Source: an uncultured Eubacteriales bacterium | GTDB lineage: Bacteria > Bacillota > Clostridia > Oscillospirales > Oscillospiraceae | Direction of reading: 5' to 3' | Assembly (NCBI GenBank): GCA_900549485.1 | Contig: UROG01000015.1 | Coordinates: forward strand, 1 to 48,389 | DNA: 48,389 bases | Shown here: positions 40,473 through 48,389 of the stretch, one piece after another | Numbering within the stretch: position 1 is the first letter of the stretch | Layout of the letters: every line of letters starts with the position of its first letter | The notes under the pieces: generated by a model | The model's database searches: none | What the model saw: the letters and a program-made list of their open reading frames with translations, nothing else | Told to the model about the DNA's origin: nothing | Program-made: the position numbers and the translations under genes

Positions 40473-41513
40473 TTATTGGAGAACAAGCTTTTTCAGAACC
40501 GGTATTTTTTTCAGTATATACGACAGCACAAAGGAAAGCGCGGCCGTGACGATGAAAATGAACGGATAGCGGAGATACTGCATACTTTCGGTGAACAGCG
40601 CCGGAAGTGCGCCGATGTATTCAAGGCGGTATATCTCGTCGATGACAAAGGGGTGGATGAGGTATATGCCGAGACTGAGACCGGAAAGCTGCATGATAAA
40701 CCCGTTCGGCTTTGCCGATTTGCCCGCAATGTATCTGCACAGCACGAAAACGAACGAGGAGCATACAAAGAGCATTATCGACGGAGGCAGCATTGTCCCG
40801 CTTGTGAGATTGGGTATGACGCCGTCATAGCGCTTTATAAGCCATACGCAGAGCGGCAGGACAAGCAGCGTGAGCGCGCCGAGAGCCGCGGTAAGCTTAC
40901 CGGTGATCTCGCGCTTTGAAAGGTAGTAGCCGTAGGGCATGTACACCAGAATAGGCACAACATTCGCCGAGAACATGGTAAGCGGTCCGCGCCATATGTC
41001 CGGAACAAAGATTTCGGCATTGTATTTGACGATAGCAAGGGCGATAAAAAGAATGATTATATATCTGAGACTTACCTTTGCTCCGTGGATCGCGCCGTGA
41101 AGCAGCGGCAGAAAGAAATACGCCGAGGCAAGCGCGGTGAGGAACCAGAGATGGTAATGTCCGGTGAAAAGCGCCGAATAGAACTCGTTGAACGTGTGGT
41201 AGGTTTGGAAAAGGAACTGCGACCTTGCAATATAAAGCGCCGACCAGACAAGAAAGAGCAGCAGGAGCCTGAAAGCCTTTTTCACGGTTTTTCCGACATC
41301 CGCCGTTTCCTTACCGAGATAAAGGCTGCCGGTCACCATGTAAAAAATCGGAATGACGGCGCGGCAGAAGTAAATGAAGCATGAGCGCAGATCGGCCGTG
41401 AGCGGCGAAAGCGCCTCGGCGGAGCAAATATCCGGTATGTGTGTGGCGATCGCCATAAGGCAGGCAAAAGCTCGGCACAGGTCAATATCGTATCTGCGTT
41501 TTGAAGCGGGCAT
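40473..41513 (-). CDS. Acyltransferase family 3 membrane protein
   Basis: The product (346 aa) has about ten transmembrane helices and the family start RYDIDLCRAFACLMAIATHI, with the His required for acyl transfer, followed by the FYMVTGSLYLG segment. These proteins O-acetylate or succinylate envelope glycans, such as peptidoglycan, teichoic acid or exopolysaccharide. The acceptor is not evident here. GGGGGAGAG precedes the ATG. It lies downstream of the murC terminator. Confidence 0.9.
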   Translation of the reverse strand: MPASKRRYDIDLCRAFACLMAIATHIPDICSAEALSPLTADLRSCFIYFCRAVIPIFYMVTGSLYLGKETADVGKTVKKAFRLLLLFLVWSALYIARSQFLFQTYHTFNEFYSALFTGHYHLWFLTALASAYFFLPLLHGAIHGAKVSLRYIIILFIALAIVKYNAEIFVPDIWRGPLTMFSANVVPILVYMPYGYYLSKREITGKLTAALGALTLLVLPLCVWLIKRYDGVIPNLTSGTMLPPSIMLFVCSSFVFVLCRYIAGKSAKPNGFIMQLSGLSLGIYLIHPFVIDEIYRLEYIGALPALFTESMQYLRYPFIFIVTAALSFVLSYILKKIPVLKKLVLQ

Positions 41514-41541
41514 ATAATCTCTCCCCCAGAATCATACTTAA

Positions 41542-41564
41542 AAAGGAGGGCAGAACCCTCCTTT
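41542..41564 (-). terminator. Terminator of murC
   Basis: AAAGGAGGG (41542-41550) pairs with CCCTCCTTT (41556-41564) around a five-base loop. On the minus strand it is followed by TTTTTAAG, a proper U-tract. Confidence 0.85.
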
Positions 41565-41600
41565 ATGTTTGCAGTAAATACTCCGTTTTGCGTCCGGCGT

Positions 41601-42974
41601 TTACTCCTCCGCTATGTTCTCGCCGATCTTGTAGACGTCGCCTGCACCCACGGTGAGGATTATATCGCCGGGGCGGGCAATGGCTCGAAGCACGTTTTCG
41701 ATGCCGTCAAAGCTTGGAATAAAGCTTGCCCTGCCTATCTCCTTGGCAAGATCGCCCGAGGAAATGCCGATAGTGTTCGTCTCTCTTGCGGCAAATATTT
41801 CCGCCAGCAGCAGGACGTCGGGACGCTTTAGCTGCTCCACAAAATCGTTGAACAGCGCGGCGGTGCGGCTGAAGGTATGCGGCTGGAACACGACGATGCT
41901 GCGTTTGTAGTTGAGCATTTCCACCGCGTCCAGCAGCGCTTTCAGCTCACCCGGGTGGTGGGCGTAATCGTCGTATATATCCGCGCCGTTGAATTTGCCC
42001 TTGAACTCAAAGCGTCTGCCCGCGCCGTTGAAGCCAGCCAGACCATATTTGACAGAGCTGGGACGTATGCCGACGCTTATGCAGGCGGCGGTGGCGGCAA
42101 GCGCGTTCTTGACGTTGTGCATACCGGGGACATGCAGGATAACGTCGGTAAAAAGCTGCCCGTTATACATTATGTCGAACTTTGAATTTGCACCCTTGAA
42201 TTTGATGTTTTCCGCGTAGACGTCAGCCTCCGGCGTAAGACCGAATGTGATCACATTGCGGTCGATGCCGCGGATGGTATCCATCGTGTTCTTATCGTCA
42301 TAGTTTGCAACGACCGTACCGCTTTCGGGAGTGCGCTCGGCAAAAGCGCGGAACGATTTTTCAACATCCTCCAGATCCTTGAAGAAGTCGAGGTGATCGG
42401 CCTCAATATTGAGGATGACGGCTACTGTGGGGTGGAAGGAAAGGAAGGAATTATAATATTCGCACGCTTCCATAATTATCGTGTTGCCGTGACCTACCCT
42501 GTGACCGGCCTTCAGCAGCGGCAGAGTGCCGCCTATCATAACGGTGGGGTCCTTTTCCGCCGCCATAAGGATGTGCGTACACATGGAGGTGGTTGTCGTT
42601 TTGCCGTGCGTGCCGGATATGCACAGCGCGTTGGTGTAGTCCTTGGAGATAGCGCCCCAAGCCTGCGTGCGCTCAAAAACGGGAATACCTGCCTCGTGCG
42701 CACGGATTATTTCCGGATTGTCGTCGTGAACAGCGGCGGTTCTCACGATGAAATCAACATCTTCACCTATATTCTCAGGTCTGTGACCGATAAAAACGGG
42801 GATGTTCTTTTTCCTGAGAGATATGACGTTTGGGTTGTTTTCGTTCATATCGGAGCCGGTAATGCTTATGCCCATTCCGCACAGCACCTCTGCCAGCGAG
42901 GACATGGATACGCCGCCGATACCTATAAGATGTCCCTTTCTTCCGGGGGACATATAATTTTCAAAATCCAGCAT
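41601..42974 (-). CDS. murC: UDP-N-acetylmuramate--L-alanine ligase
   Basis: This 457-aa ATP-dependent ligase adds L-alanine to UDP-MurNAc in peptidoglycan synthesis. HLIGIGGVSMSSLAEVL (UDP-binding), the P-loop SGTHGKTTTTSM and DDYAHHPGELKA are the Mur ligase landmarks. The ATG at 42974 is chosen with GGAG six bases upstream; an in-frame TTG at 42986 overlaps that site. The gene stands alone between its own promoter (43098-43126) and terminator, away from the usual dcw cluster, with a structured leader. Confidence 0.95.
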   Translation of the reverse strand: MLDFENYMSPGRKGHLIGIGGVSMSSLAEVLCGMGISITGSDMNENNPNVISLRKKNIPVFIGHRPENIGEDVDFIVRTAAVHDDNPEIIRAHEAGIPVFERTQAWGAISKDYTNALCISGTHGKTTTTSMCTHILMAAEKDPTVMIGGTLPLLKAGHRVGHGNTIIMEACEYYNSFLSFHPTVAVILNIEADHLDFFKDLEDVEKSFRAFAERTPESGTVVANYDDKNTMDTIRGIDRNVITFGLTPEADVYAENIKFKGANSKFDIMYNGQLFTDVILHVPGMHNVKNALAATAACISVGIRPSSVKYGLAGFNGAGRRFEFKGKFNGADIYDDYAHHPGELKALLDAVEMLNYKRSIVVFQPHTFSRTAALFNDFVEQLKRPDVLLLAEIFAARETNTIGISSGDLAKEIGRASFIPSFDGIENVLRAIARPGDIILTVGAGDVYKIGENIAEE

Positions 42975-42991
42975 ATTGTTCTCCAAATCGA

Positions 42992-43049
42992 ATTTTGCTT
43001 CCGACCGCTCCTGCGGCGGTCAAAGTTGTTGATATTACGAAAGCAAAAT
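42992..43049 (-). promoter_or_regulatory. Nested stem-loop in the murC leader
   Basis: Outer arms ATTTTGCTT and AAGCAAAAT (43049-43041 with 43000-42992 on the minus strand) enclose an inner hairpin GACCGC/GCGGTC (43021-43016 with 43008-43003). The outer arm ends 10 bases before the ribosome binding site. It could act on murC translation or mRNA stability. Confidence 0.4.
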
Positions 43050-43097
43050 GATAAAATATTGTCCGTAAAGCGATCACGCCTTGACTTTAACTGCTAT

Positions 43098-43126
43098 ATT
43101 ATACTACCTGAACGCTTCCAATGCAA
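43098..43126 (-). promoter_or_regulatory. Promoter of murC
   Basis: On the minus strand a perfect TATAAT (43103-43098) is 17 bases from a weak TTGCAT (43126-43121). The predicted leader to the ATG at 42974 is about 115 bases. Confidence 0.6.
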
Positions 43127-43177
43127 CAATTATATGTATATGCGAATCAGTATGAAAAAATATCGGAGGAATACACT

Positions 43178-43753
43178 TTGAGCGAAAATTGGGACAGCCT
43201 TAAAAATGAATGTGACGGCTGCCGCCGTTGCAGGCTGTGCGAGACGCGCCATAACGTCGTTTTCGGCGCAGGCAATGAACGTGTGGAGGTGATGCTTATC
43301 GGCGAAGGCCCCGGCGAACAGGAGGATCTGCAGGGAATACCGTTTGTCGGTCCGGCGGGGAAGCTGCTTGACAGTATGCTTGAGATGATCGACCTTGACA
43401 GAAGCAAGGTGTATATCGCCAATATCGTCAAGTGCCGCCCGCCGCGCAACCGCGACCCGAAGCCGGACGAGCAGGAAGCCTGCCGCGAATGGCTTGAAAA
43501 GCAGATAAACCTTGTGAACCCGAAAATTATCGTGTGTCTGGGCAGGATAGCCGCCTGCGCCGTCATAAGCGAAAGCTTCCGCATAACGCGGGAGCATGGG
43601 CAGTGGTTCGACAGATACGGGCGGCGCATTATGGCGACGTACCATCCGTCGGCGCTGCTGAGAGATGTTTCCAAAAGGCCGGAAGCGTTTTCCGACCTTC
43701 GTATACTCAGAAAGGAGATAAAGGCCGTTTGCGTCAACACCTACGGCTGCTGA
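43178..43753 (+). CDS. Family 4-type uracil-DNA glycosylase with Fe-S cluster
   Basis: The 191-aa enzyme removes uracil from DNA. The cluster cysteines are C15, C18, C86 (VKCRPPRN) and C102 (EACREW). Motifs GEGPGEQED (42-50), FVGPAGKLLD and the late HPSALLR are those of family 4 glycosylases. The start is taken as TTG at 43178 because GGAGG lies eight bases before it and the preceding in-frame codons to 43121 are AT-rich leader. It is the first gene of a tight run with the DUF2156 and GNAT genes. Confidence 0.9.
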   Translation: MSENWDSLKNECDGCRRCRLCETRHNVVFGAGNERVEVMLIGEGPGEQEDLQGIPFVGPAGKLLDSMLEMIDLDRSKVYIANIVKCRPPRNRDPKPDEQEACREWLEKQINLVNPKIIVCLGRIAACAVISESFRITREHGQWFDRYGRRIMATYHPSALLRDVSKRPEAFSDLRILRKEIKAVCVNTYGC

Positions 43754-43756
43754 TAA

Positions 43757-44671
43757 ATGCTTGAATTCAAAGAACTTACCCTTGAGGACAGACCGTGGGC
43801 GGATAGAATACTGAAAAGTGAAAACAGCCGCAGCGCGGATTTCAATTTCGGCAATATGTATATGTGGCTGAAAAAATACCCGCAGCGCGTGGCGAGGTTT
43901 GACGAGAGACTGCTTATCCACAACTGCGGCGCAGTACCGTGCTTTTCTTTTCCAGTCGGTTTGGGACCTTTGCGTCCGGCGCTGGACGCGATCATAGAAT
44001 ACGCCGCAGATTTCGGCGAGGAGTTCTGTATGCTCGGTCTCACCGAGGAGCAGCGCGCCGCCGTTGAGGCGGAGTTTCCCGGGAAATTCGTATTCCGTGA
44101 GAACAGGTTCTTTGCGGATTATATTTATTCCGCCGAAAAGCTTGCCACATATTCCGGACACGCGCTTCACGGCAAGCGAAATCACTGCAACCGCTTTGAA
44201 GCGGAGCATGAGTGGAAGTTTGTTCCGCTTACGAGGGCGCTCATACCCGACTGTGCGGATATGCTGAAAAAATGGAACGATGAGAACGCGGACAGGCTTG
44301 ATGCCGGCATAGCATATGAATACGACGCCATTGCAAGGGGCTTTGCCGCTTATGAGCAGCTTGGGCTTGAGGGCGGCGTACTGATCGCCGACGGCGAGAT
44401 CATGGGCTTCTCCGCGGGCGAAATGACCTGCGGCGATACGCTTGACGTGCATTTTGAAAAGGCCTTCGCCGATTTTGACGGGGCATATTCGATGGTGTGC
44501 CGGGAGATGGCGCGCATGATGCTGGCAAAGCATCCTGAGCTTAAATATCTGAACCGCGAAGAGGATATGGACAACGAGTCGCTGCGTTTTTCAAAAATGA
44601 GCTACAAACCCGAATTTCTGCTTACGAAGTACGACGCGAGGTGCAAAAATGAACGATGCGGCAATACGTGA
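43757..44671 (+). CDS. DUF2156 protein (GNAT-like, LPG-synthase C-terminal type)
   Basis: The product (304 aa) begins LTLEDRPWADRIL and contains SADFNFGNMYMW and GKRNHCNRFEAEH, typical of DUF2156, a double-GNAT fold related to the catalytic part of aminoacyl-phosphatidylglycerol synthases. No membrane helices are present, so it is not a lipid flippase fusion. The substrate is unknown. It follows the glycosylase by three bases and overlaps the next GNAT gene by 23 bases. Confidence 0.85.
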   Translation: MLEFKELTLEDRPWADRILKSENSRSADFNFGNMYMWLKKYPQRVARFDERLLIHNCGAVPCFSFPVGLGPLRPALDAIIEYAADFGEEFCMLGLTEEQRAAVEAEFPGKFVFRENRFFADYIYSAEKLATYSGHALHGKRNHCNRFEAEHEWKFVPLTRALIPDCADMLKKWNDENADRLDAGIAYEYDAIARGFAAYEQLGLEGGVLIADGEIMGFSAGEMTCGDTLDVHFEKAFADFDGAYSMVCREMARMMLAKHPELKYLNREEDMDNESLRFSKMSYKPEFLLTKYDARCKNERCGNT

Positions 44672-45458
44672 GTACCGCACGGCGGATGTGCCGGGACTTA
44701 TACGGCTGTGGACGGCGGTTTTTGACGATACCGAAAGCGCGGCAGAAAGCTTTTTTACAGCCCTGCCGGATATCGGTGCCGGCACTGCGGCGTTTGTTGA
44801 CGGCGAGATAGCGGGCGCGGCATATCTCATCGACGGGCAGGAGCTTGCCGACGGGGGTAAGCGTCTGCGCATAGGCTATATCTACGGCGTCGGGGTTTAT
44901 GAAAAATACCGGCGGCGCGGAATAGGGGAGCGGCTTGTGAAGGCGGTGTATGAGCTTTCAAAGCGGCGCGGCGCGGATATCGTGACGTGTCTTCCGGAAG
45001 AAAAAAGTCTTTACGCGTGGTACGAACGGCTTGTGGATTTCAGATATACCCTTAAATGCGAAAAGCTTACGGTAAAGACCGAAGCGGCGGGGAAAGCCGT
45101 GCGCATTTCAGCGGCGGAGTATGCGCACCGGCGCGAAGAAGCGATCGGAAGGCGGTCGCATGTCATTCTTTCGGCTCCCGCGCTTGAATTTGAAAAACGG
45201 CTTTTTGAGGAATACGGCGGCGGTTTTTTCATGACGCAAAGCGGGGTATGCGCGGCGTACATTGACGGCGGAAAGGCTCTTGTGCGTGAGGTCATATCGG
45301 CGGACAGAGCCGCGGCTATGCGCACGGCAGAAGCCGTCGGCGCGGCTCTCGGCGCGGCAGAGTGTGAGATACGCTTCCCGTCGGCGGACGGCAATGAGTA
45401 TGTATGCTCGGACAGACCGCTGCCGGACGGCTGCATCTGGAATCTCACATTTGATTGA
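44649..45458 (+). CDS. GNAT-family N-acetyltransferase
   Basis: This 269-aa protein has an N-terminal GNAT domain (5-150) with the acetyl-CoA loop YEKYRRRGIGERLV, and a C-terminal half (about 150-269) that looks like a second, degenerate domain as in Eis/SCP2-type GNATs. The acceptor is unknown. AGGTG precedes the ATG. The 23-base overlap with the DUF2156 gene suggests coordinated expression. Confidence 0.88.
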   Translation: MNDAAIREYRTADVPGLIRLWTAVFDDTESAAESFFTALPDIGAGTAAFVDGEIAGAAYLIDGQELADGGKRLRIGYIYGVGVYEKYRRRGIGERLVKAVYELSKRRGADIVTCLPEEKSLYAWYERLVDFRYTLKCEKLTVKTEAAGKAVRISAAEYAHRREEAIGRRSHVILSAPALEFEKRLFEEYGGGFFMTQSGVCAAYIDGGKALVREVISADRAAAMRTAEAVGAALGAAECEIRFPSADGNEYVCSDRPLPDGCIWNLTFD

Positions 45459-45463
45459 TAAGC

Positions 45464-45492
45464 TTGAAATATATATAAAATAAAGGTATAAT
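45464..45492 (+). promoter_or_regulatory. Promoter of the HAD phosphatase gene
   Basis: TTGAAA (45464-45469) and a perfect TATAAT (45487-45492) with a 17-base AT-rich spacer, about 33 bases before the ATG at 45526. Confidence 0.75.
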
Positions 45493-45525
45493 AGCCGCAC
45501 AAAGAATAGAAAACGGTGAACGGAT

Positions 45526-46179
45526 ATGAAATACGATGCAATTTTATACGATATGGACGGTACCGTCCTTGACACCCTCGGCGATCTCTGCGACAGTGTG
45601 AATTACGCGCTTTCGCATTTTTCGTTTCCTGCCGTGACGCAGCAGGCAGTCGCGCAGTATCTTGGAAACGGCGCGAAGCGGCTTATTACGCTCTCCTGTC
45701 CGCTTGGAACGGACGAGGCAACGGTGGAAAAGGTGCTTGCATTCTATGTGCCGTGGTATAACGAGCATTGCCGCATAAAGACCGCGCCGTATGACGGCAT
45801 ATCGGAAATGATGCGCAAGCTCAAAACGATGGGTGCAAAGCAGGCGGTCATCTCCAACAAGCCGGACAGTGCGGTGCAGCCTCTGGCGGAGGCGTTTTTC
45901 TCCGGCCTTCTTGAGCTTGCCGTGGGCGAGAGCAAGGACGTCCGCAGAAAGCCCGCGCCGGACAGCGTTCTTGCCGCGGCGAAGAAAATGAACGTGCCGC
46001 TTGACAGGTGTGTTTACATAGGCGACACCGAGGTCGATATAGAGACCGCGAAAAACGCCGGGATGGACTGCATAAGCGTTACGTGGGGCTTCCGCAGCGC
46101 ACAGCAGCTTGCCCAGTCAGGCGCGACTGTTATGGTAAACAGCGCCGAGGAGCTTTTTGACAGGCTTACCCGCGAATGA
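45526..46179 (+). CDS. HAD-family phosphatase (phosphoglycolate phosphatase-like)
   Basis: The 217-aa cytosolic phosphatase has HAD motif I YDMDGTVLDTL (nucleophile D10, acid D12), motif II VISNKPD, the motif III lysine in RRKPAPDSV and motif IV YIGDTEVDIETA. The small helical cap between motifs I and II fits Gph/PgmB-type enzymes. Substrate is not certain. It has its own strong promoter. Confidence 0.9.
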   Translation: MKYDAILYDMDGTVLDTLGDLCDSVNYALSHFSFPAVTQQAVAQYLGNGAKRLITLSCPLGTDEATVEKVLAFYVPWYNEHCRIKTAPYDGISEMMRKLKTMGAKQAVISNKPDSAVQPLAEAFFSGLLELAVGESKDVRRKPAPDSVLAAAKKMNVPLDRCVYIGDTEVDIETAKNAGMDCISVTWGFRSAQQLAQSGATVMVNSAEELFDRLTRE

Positions 46180-46262
46180 TTTTGCGCACTGAGCGTATAT
46201 GGTAAGATCTTTTGTTATTCTTTTCCCGTAACGGTACGGAATTTTATTTGGAAGGTGATCGT

Positions 46263-47600
46263 TTGAGCGCATCCGCTGTTAAACTGAAAAAAATTACGGA
46301 TAACTCCCTGCTTCTTTATGCAGTCGCCGCAGTGCTTGCCGTTGGGTTCGGGATATTCGTCATACTCACGGCAGAAAAGGTGAATGTGTACTACCCCATG
46401 TTCACGGCAGTCTTTTACGGCGGGCTGTTTTTCGCTTCCGAGGCTATACTTATCGCGCAGAAGCGCTTTGACGCGCTGACGCTCCTTGTCGGATGCGCAT
46501 GCGCGGCCTGCGTGATGTTTGCACGGGTAAGCCTTCTGTACTATGTTTCCGACGACTATGACGCGTTCCTGAAGGAGTGGGTCAAATCCCTCGGCGGTAT
46601 GAGCGTCAGGGAGGCGCTGTGCGCCTCAATAGGGGACTATAATCTTCCGTACATATATATCCTTCTCATATTTTCCCGCATCAACTTCAACTCCATGATG
46701 CTGATAAAGGGGCTGAGCTGTCTTTTTGACGTACTGCTGGCATATTATGTGATGAAGATAGTGATGTTCGGCGTTGAGGACAGGAGACTGCAAATGGCGT
46801 CCTTTGTGCTGACGCTTGCCGCGCCCACCGTTATGATAAACAGTGCGCAGTGGTCGCAGTGCGACGCGATCTTTGTCACGTTCTGCCTCATGTCCATGCT
46901 GAAGGCTCTCGAGGGCAAGGGCAGACCCTGCGCCATATTCTGGACGGCGGCGTTCTGCTTCAAGATGCAGGCGGTGTTCATTCTCCCCGCCCTCGGCATA
47001 GCCCTCTTTATGGGCAAGGTGCAGTGGAAGCATCTTATCTGGATACCCGCCGTGTATCTCATCTCGCTTATACCGGCGCTTCTTGCGGGCAGGAGTCTTG
47101 CAAGCTGCATCGGCATATATGCCCATCAGACGCAGGAATATGCTTTTCTCTTTCACAACGCGCCGACGATCTGGCGCTTCTTCGAGGGAGCGGATTTTGA
47201 AAGCTTCAGCGTTGTCTCCGTGTTCTCCGCAGGAGCCGCCGCGATACTTTTTGTCTACTTCTGCGCAACTTTCGTGAAAGAAATGGATGATAAGGATCTC
47301 ATAAAGCTGTTTTTTATATCCGCCATGCTTATTCCGTATCTTCTGCCCAGAATGCATGAGAGATATTTCTACCTGGCGGACATACTCGCGCTCATATACT
47401 TTATCTATGACAGGCGTAAGTGGTATATTCCCGTTGCGCTTATCCTTTCCTCGGTCATAGGGTATATGTTCTATTTCACCGAGATAGTCATAATCGACCA
47501 GAAATACATCGCAATAGTGTTCCTTGTGATCCTTGCAACCGAAACGAGGGAGTTTTTCAAAAAGTTCTGGCACAAAACCCCGGACGGTATAGTTTTATAA
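46263..47600 (+). CDS. GT-C type membrane glycosyltransferase (mannosyltransferase-like)
   Basis: This protein (445 aa, about ten helices) has the loop SDDYDAFLKEWVKSL and GDYNLPYIYIL, a pattern I associate with bacterial Gpi18/GT87-like polyprenol-sugar-dependent transferases; the acidic DDYD is the likely catalytic loop outside the membrane. A later loop has PRMHERYFYLADI, also common there. The start is taken as TTG 46263, since GGAAGGTG lies five bases upstream; a TTG at 46212 is possible but poorly supported. It precedes the AIM24-like gene by 22 bases. Confidence 0.8.
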   Translation: MSASAVKLKKITDNSLLLYAVAAVLAVGFGIFVILTAEKVNVYYPMFTAVFYGGLFFASEAILIAQKRFDALTLLVGCACAACVMFARVSLLYYVSDDYDAFLKEWVKSLGGMSVREALCASIGDYNLPYIYILLIFSRINFNSMMLIKGLSCLFDVLLAYYVMKIVMFGVEDRRLQMASFVLTLAAPTVMINSAQWSQCDAIFVTFCLMSMLKALEGKGRPCAIFWTAAFCFKMQAVFILPALGIALFMGKVQWKHLIWIPAVYLISLIPALLAGRSLASCIGIYAHQTQEYAFLFHNAPTIWRFFEGADFESFSVVSVFSAGAAAILFVYFCATFVKEMDDKDLIKLFFISAMLIPYLLPRMHERYFYLADILALIYFIYDRRKWYIPVALILSSVIGYMFYFTEIVIIDQKYIAIVFLVILATETREFFKKFWHKTPDGIVL

Positions 47601-47622
47601 CTTGATCAGGAAGGTTTGACCT

Positions 47623-48303
47623 ATGAAATACAGAATACTTGGCGACACTCTGCCCGTTGTCGAGGTAGAGCTTGAAGCGCGTGAACAGATAAAGTGTGAA
47701 GCCGGCGCAATGAGCTGGATGACGCCCAATATTGCTATGGAAACGGCGGGCGGCGGGCTTGGAAAGGTATTTTCAAGAATGGTTTCGGGCGAATGCCTTT
47801 TCCAGAACACCTACACCTGTACAGGCGGCACAGGGACTATTGCGTTTGCGTCGAGCTTTCCGGGCAATATTGTGGCTGTCGAGATAACGCCGGACAAAGA
47901 AGTGATCTGCCAGAAATCGGCATATCTTGCCTCCACCGCAGGTGTCGAACTGTCGATATTCTTCCAGCGCAAGCTTGGCTCCGGTCTTGTGGGCGGCGAA
48001 GGCTTTATTATGCAGCGTCTCTCCGGTCACGGCCTCGCGTTTCTGGAAATCGACGGCAGCGCGGTCGAAAAAACGCTTGGAAGCGGCGAACAGCTCATTA
48101 TCGACACCGGCTATCTTGCCATGATGGACGGTACATGCTCCATGGATGTGCAGACGATAAGCGGCGTAAGAAATGTACTGCTGGGCGGAGAGGGACTATT
48201 CAATACGGTCGTCACAGGACCGGGAAAGGTCGTTTTGCAGACTATGCCGATATATCAGACCGCCATGTCCCTGCTTCCGTATATTCCGCGAAACAGCAAC
48301 TGA
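47623..48303 (+). CDS. TIGR00266/AIM24 family protein
   Basis: The 226-aa protein belongs to the beta-rich TIGR00266 (AIM24) family: EAREQIKCEAGAMSWMTPNI, GGLGKVFSRMVSGE and LGSGEQLIIDTGYLAMMDG are diagnostic. Bacterial members have no defined role; they form trimeric beta-prism folds. No signal peptide. AGGAAGG lies nine bases before the ATG. It is the last complete gene before the right-hand repeat. Confidence 0.9.
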   Translation: MKYRILGDTLPVVEVELEAREQIKCEAGAMSWMTPNIAMETAGGGLGKVFSRMVSGECLFQNTYTCTGGTGTIAFASSFPGNIVAVEITPDKEVICQKSAYLASTAGVELSIFFQRKLGSGLVGGEGFIMQRLSGHGLAFLEIDGSAVEKTLGSGEQLIIDTGYLAMMDGTCSMDVQTISGVRNVLLGGEGLFNTVVTGPGKVVLQTMPIYQTAMSLLPYIPRNSN

Positions 48304-48334
48304 CATAAAAAAGATTCCCGGATTGTATGTCCGG

Positions 48335-48361
48335 TGCACTTGTCAAGTAAAAGTAGACACT
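48335..48361 (+). repeat. 27-base repeat, right copy (probable IS end)
   Basis: It matches 55-29 on the minus strand at 24 of 27 bases and reads outward toward the right window edge. The flanking CCGGA/TCCGG (48318-48334) forms a small hairpin just inside. The 28 bases beyond, to the edge, show no gene. Confidence 0.6.
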
Positions 48362-48389
48362 AAAAAGCGAATAACTACAGGAAGCCCAG

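Noticed and set aside
43130..44533. 467-codon minus-strand frame across the glycosylase and DUF2156 genes
   Set aside because: Both genes on the plus strand show clear catalytic motifs; the antisense frame shows none.

Overview
The window looks like chromosomal DNA of an anaerobic, low-oxygen-adapted Firmicute of the class Clostridia, plausibly an Oscillospiraceae/Ruminococcaceae-type gut organism. The evidence is a Gram-positive-style housekeeping order (dprA-topA-trmFO-plsX-rnc), a DnaE-type replicative polymerase, an IscR-IscS-IscU cassette, a TrkA/TrkH potassium system, clear sigma-A-type promoters and moderately GC-rich coding DNA. I cannot name the genus. I see no tRNA, rRNA, CRISPR array, prophage or complete transposon.

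Layout. (1) 40-6222, minus strand: a six-gene phospho-signalling operon made of PP2C phosphatase, zinc-ribbon FHA protein, exported vWA-like protein with a cytoplasmic FHA domain, Ser/Thr kinase with a C-terminal FHA domain, a second membrane PP2C, and a second zinc-ribbon FHA protein. (2) 6622-15562, minus strand: a ten-gene Mrp/Mbh-like cation/proton antiporter complex (E-F-G-MbhD-MbhE/MnhB-C-D plus three more NuoL/M/N-type subunits), with no hydrogenase or quinone module. (3) 15778-20772, plus: a TerB-like/AAA+ (CbxX/SpoVK type) protein followed by dnaE. (4) 20858-22949, minus: iscR-iscS-iscU under a palindrome-flanked promoter. (5) 23115-24816, minus: a GT2 glycosyltransferase and a DUF2461 protein. 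(6) 24817-30540, plus: a structured leader, trkA-trkH, psuG and a cardiolipin synthase. (7) 30541-39188: a hairpin-rich spacer, then the minus-strand genes trmH-like, dprA, topA, trmFO, plsX, rnc and a radical SAM gene. (8) 39353-48303: mixed genes, namely an exported protein plus Nudix, acyltransferase-3, murC, uracil-DNA glycosylase, DUF2156, GNAT, HAD phosphatase, a GT-C membrane glycosyltransferase and a TIGR00266/AIM24 protein.

How it works together. The first operon reads as a closed writer-eraser-reader loop: one kinase, two phosphatases and four FHA readers, one of which is anchored to an extracellular sensor-like domain. Two of the FHA proteins carry T-(I/V/F)-P motifs in their linkers that could be phospho-acceptor sites. 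The Mrp-like complex would couple proton and sodium gradients, and the Trk system handles potassium, apparently behind a transcription-attenuating leader. The remaining genes are housekeeping: replication, Fe-S assembly, envelope lipids and glycans, RNA modification and DNA repair.

Edges. Both ends of the window carry the same 27-base sequence (24 of 27 identical) in inverted orientation, reading outward. This looks like the terminal inverted repeats of an insertion sequence at which the assembly broke. At the left end this repeat supplies the last codons and stop of the FHA gene, so that gene appears truncated by an insertion.
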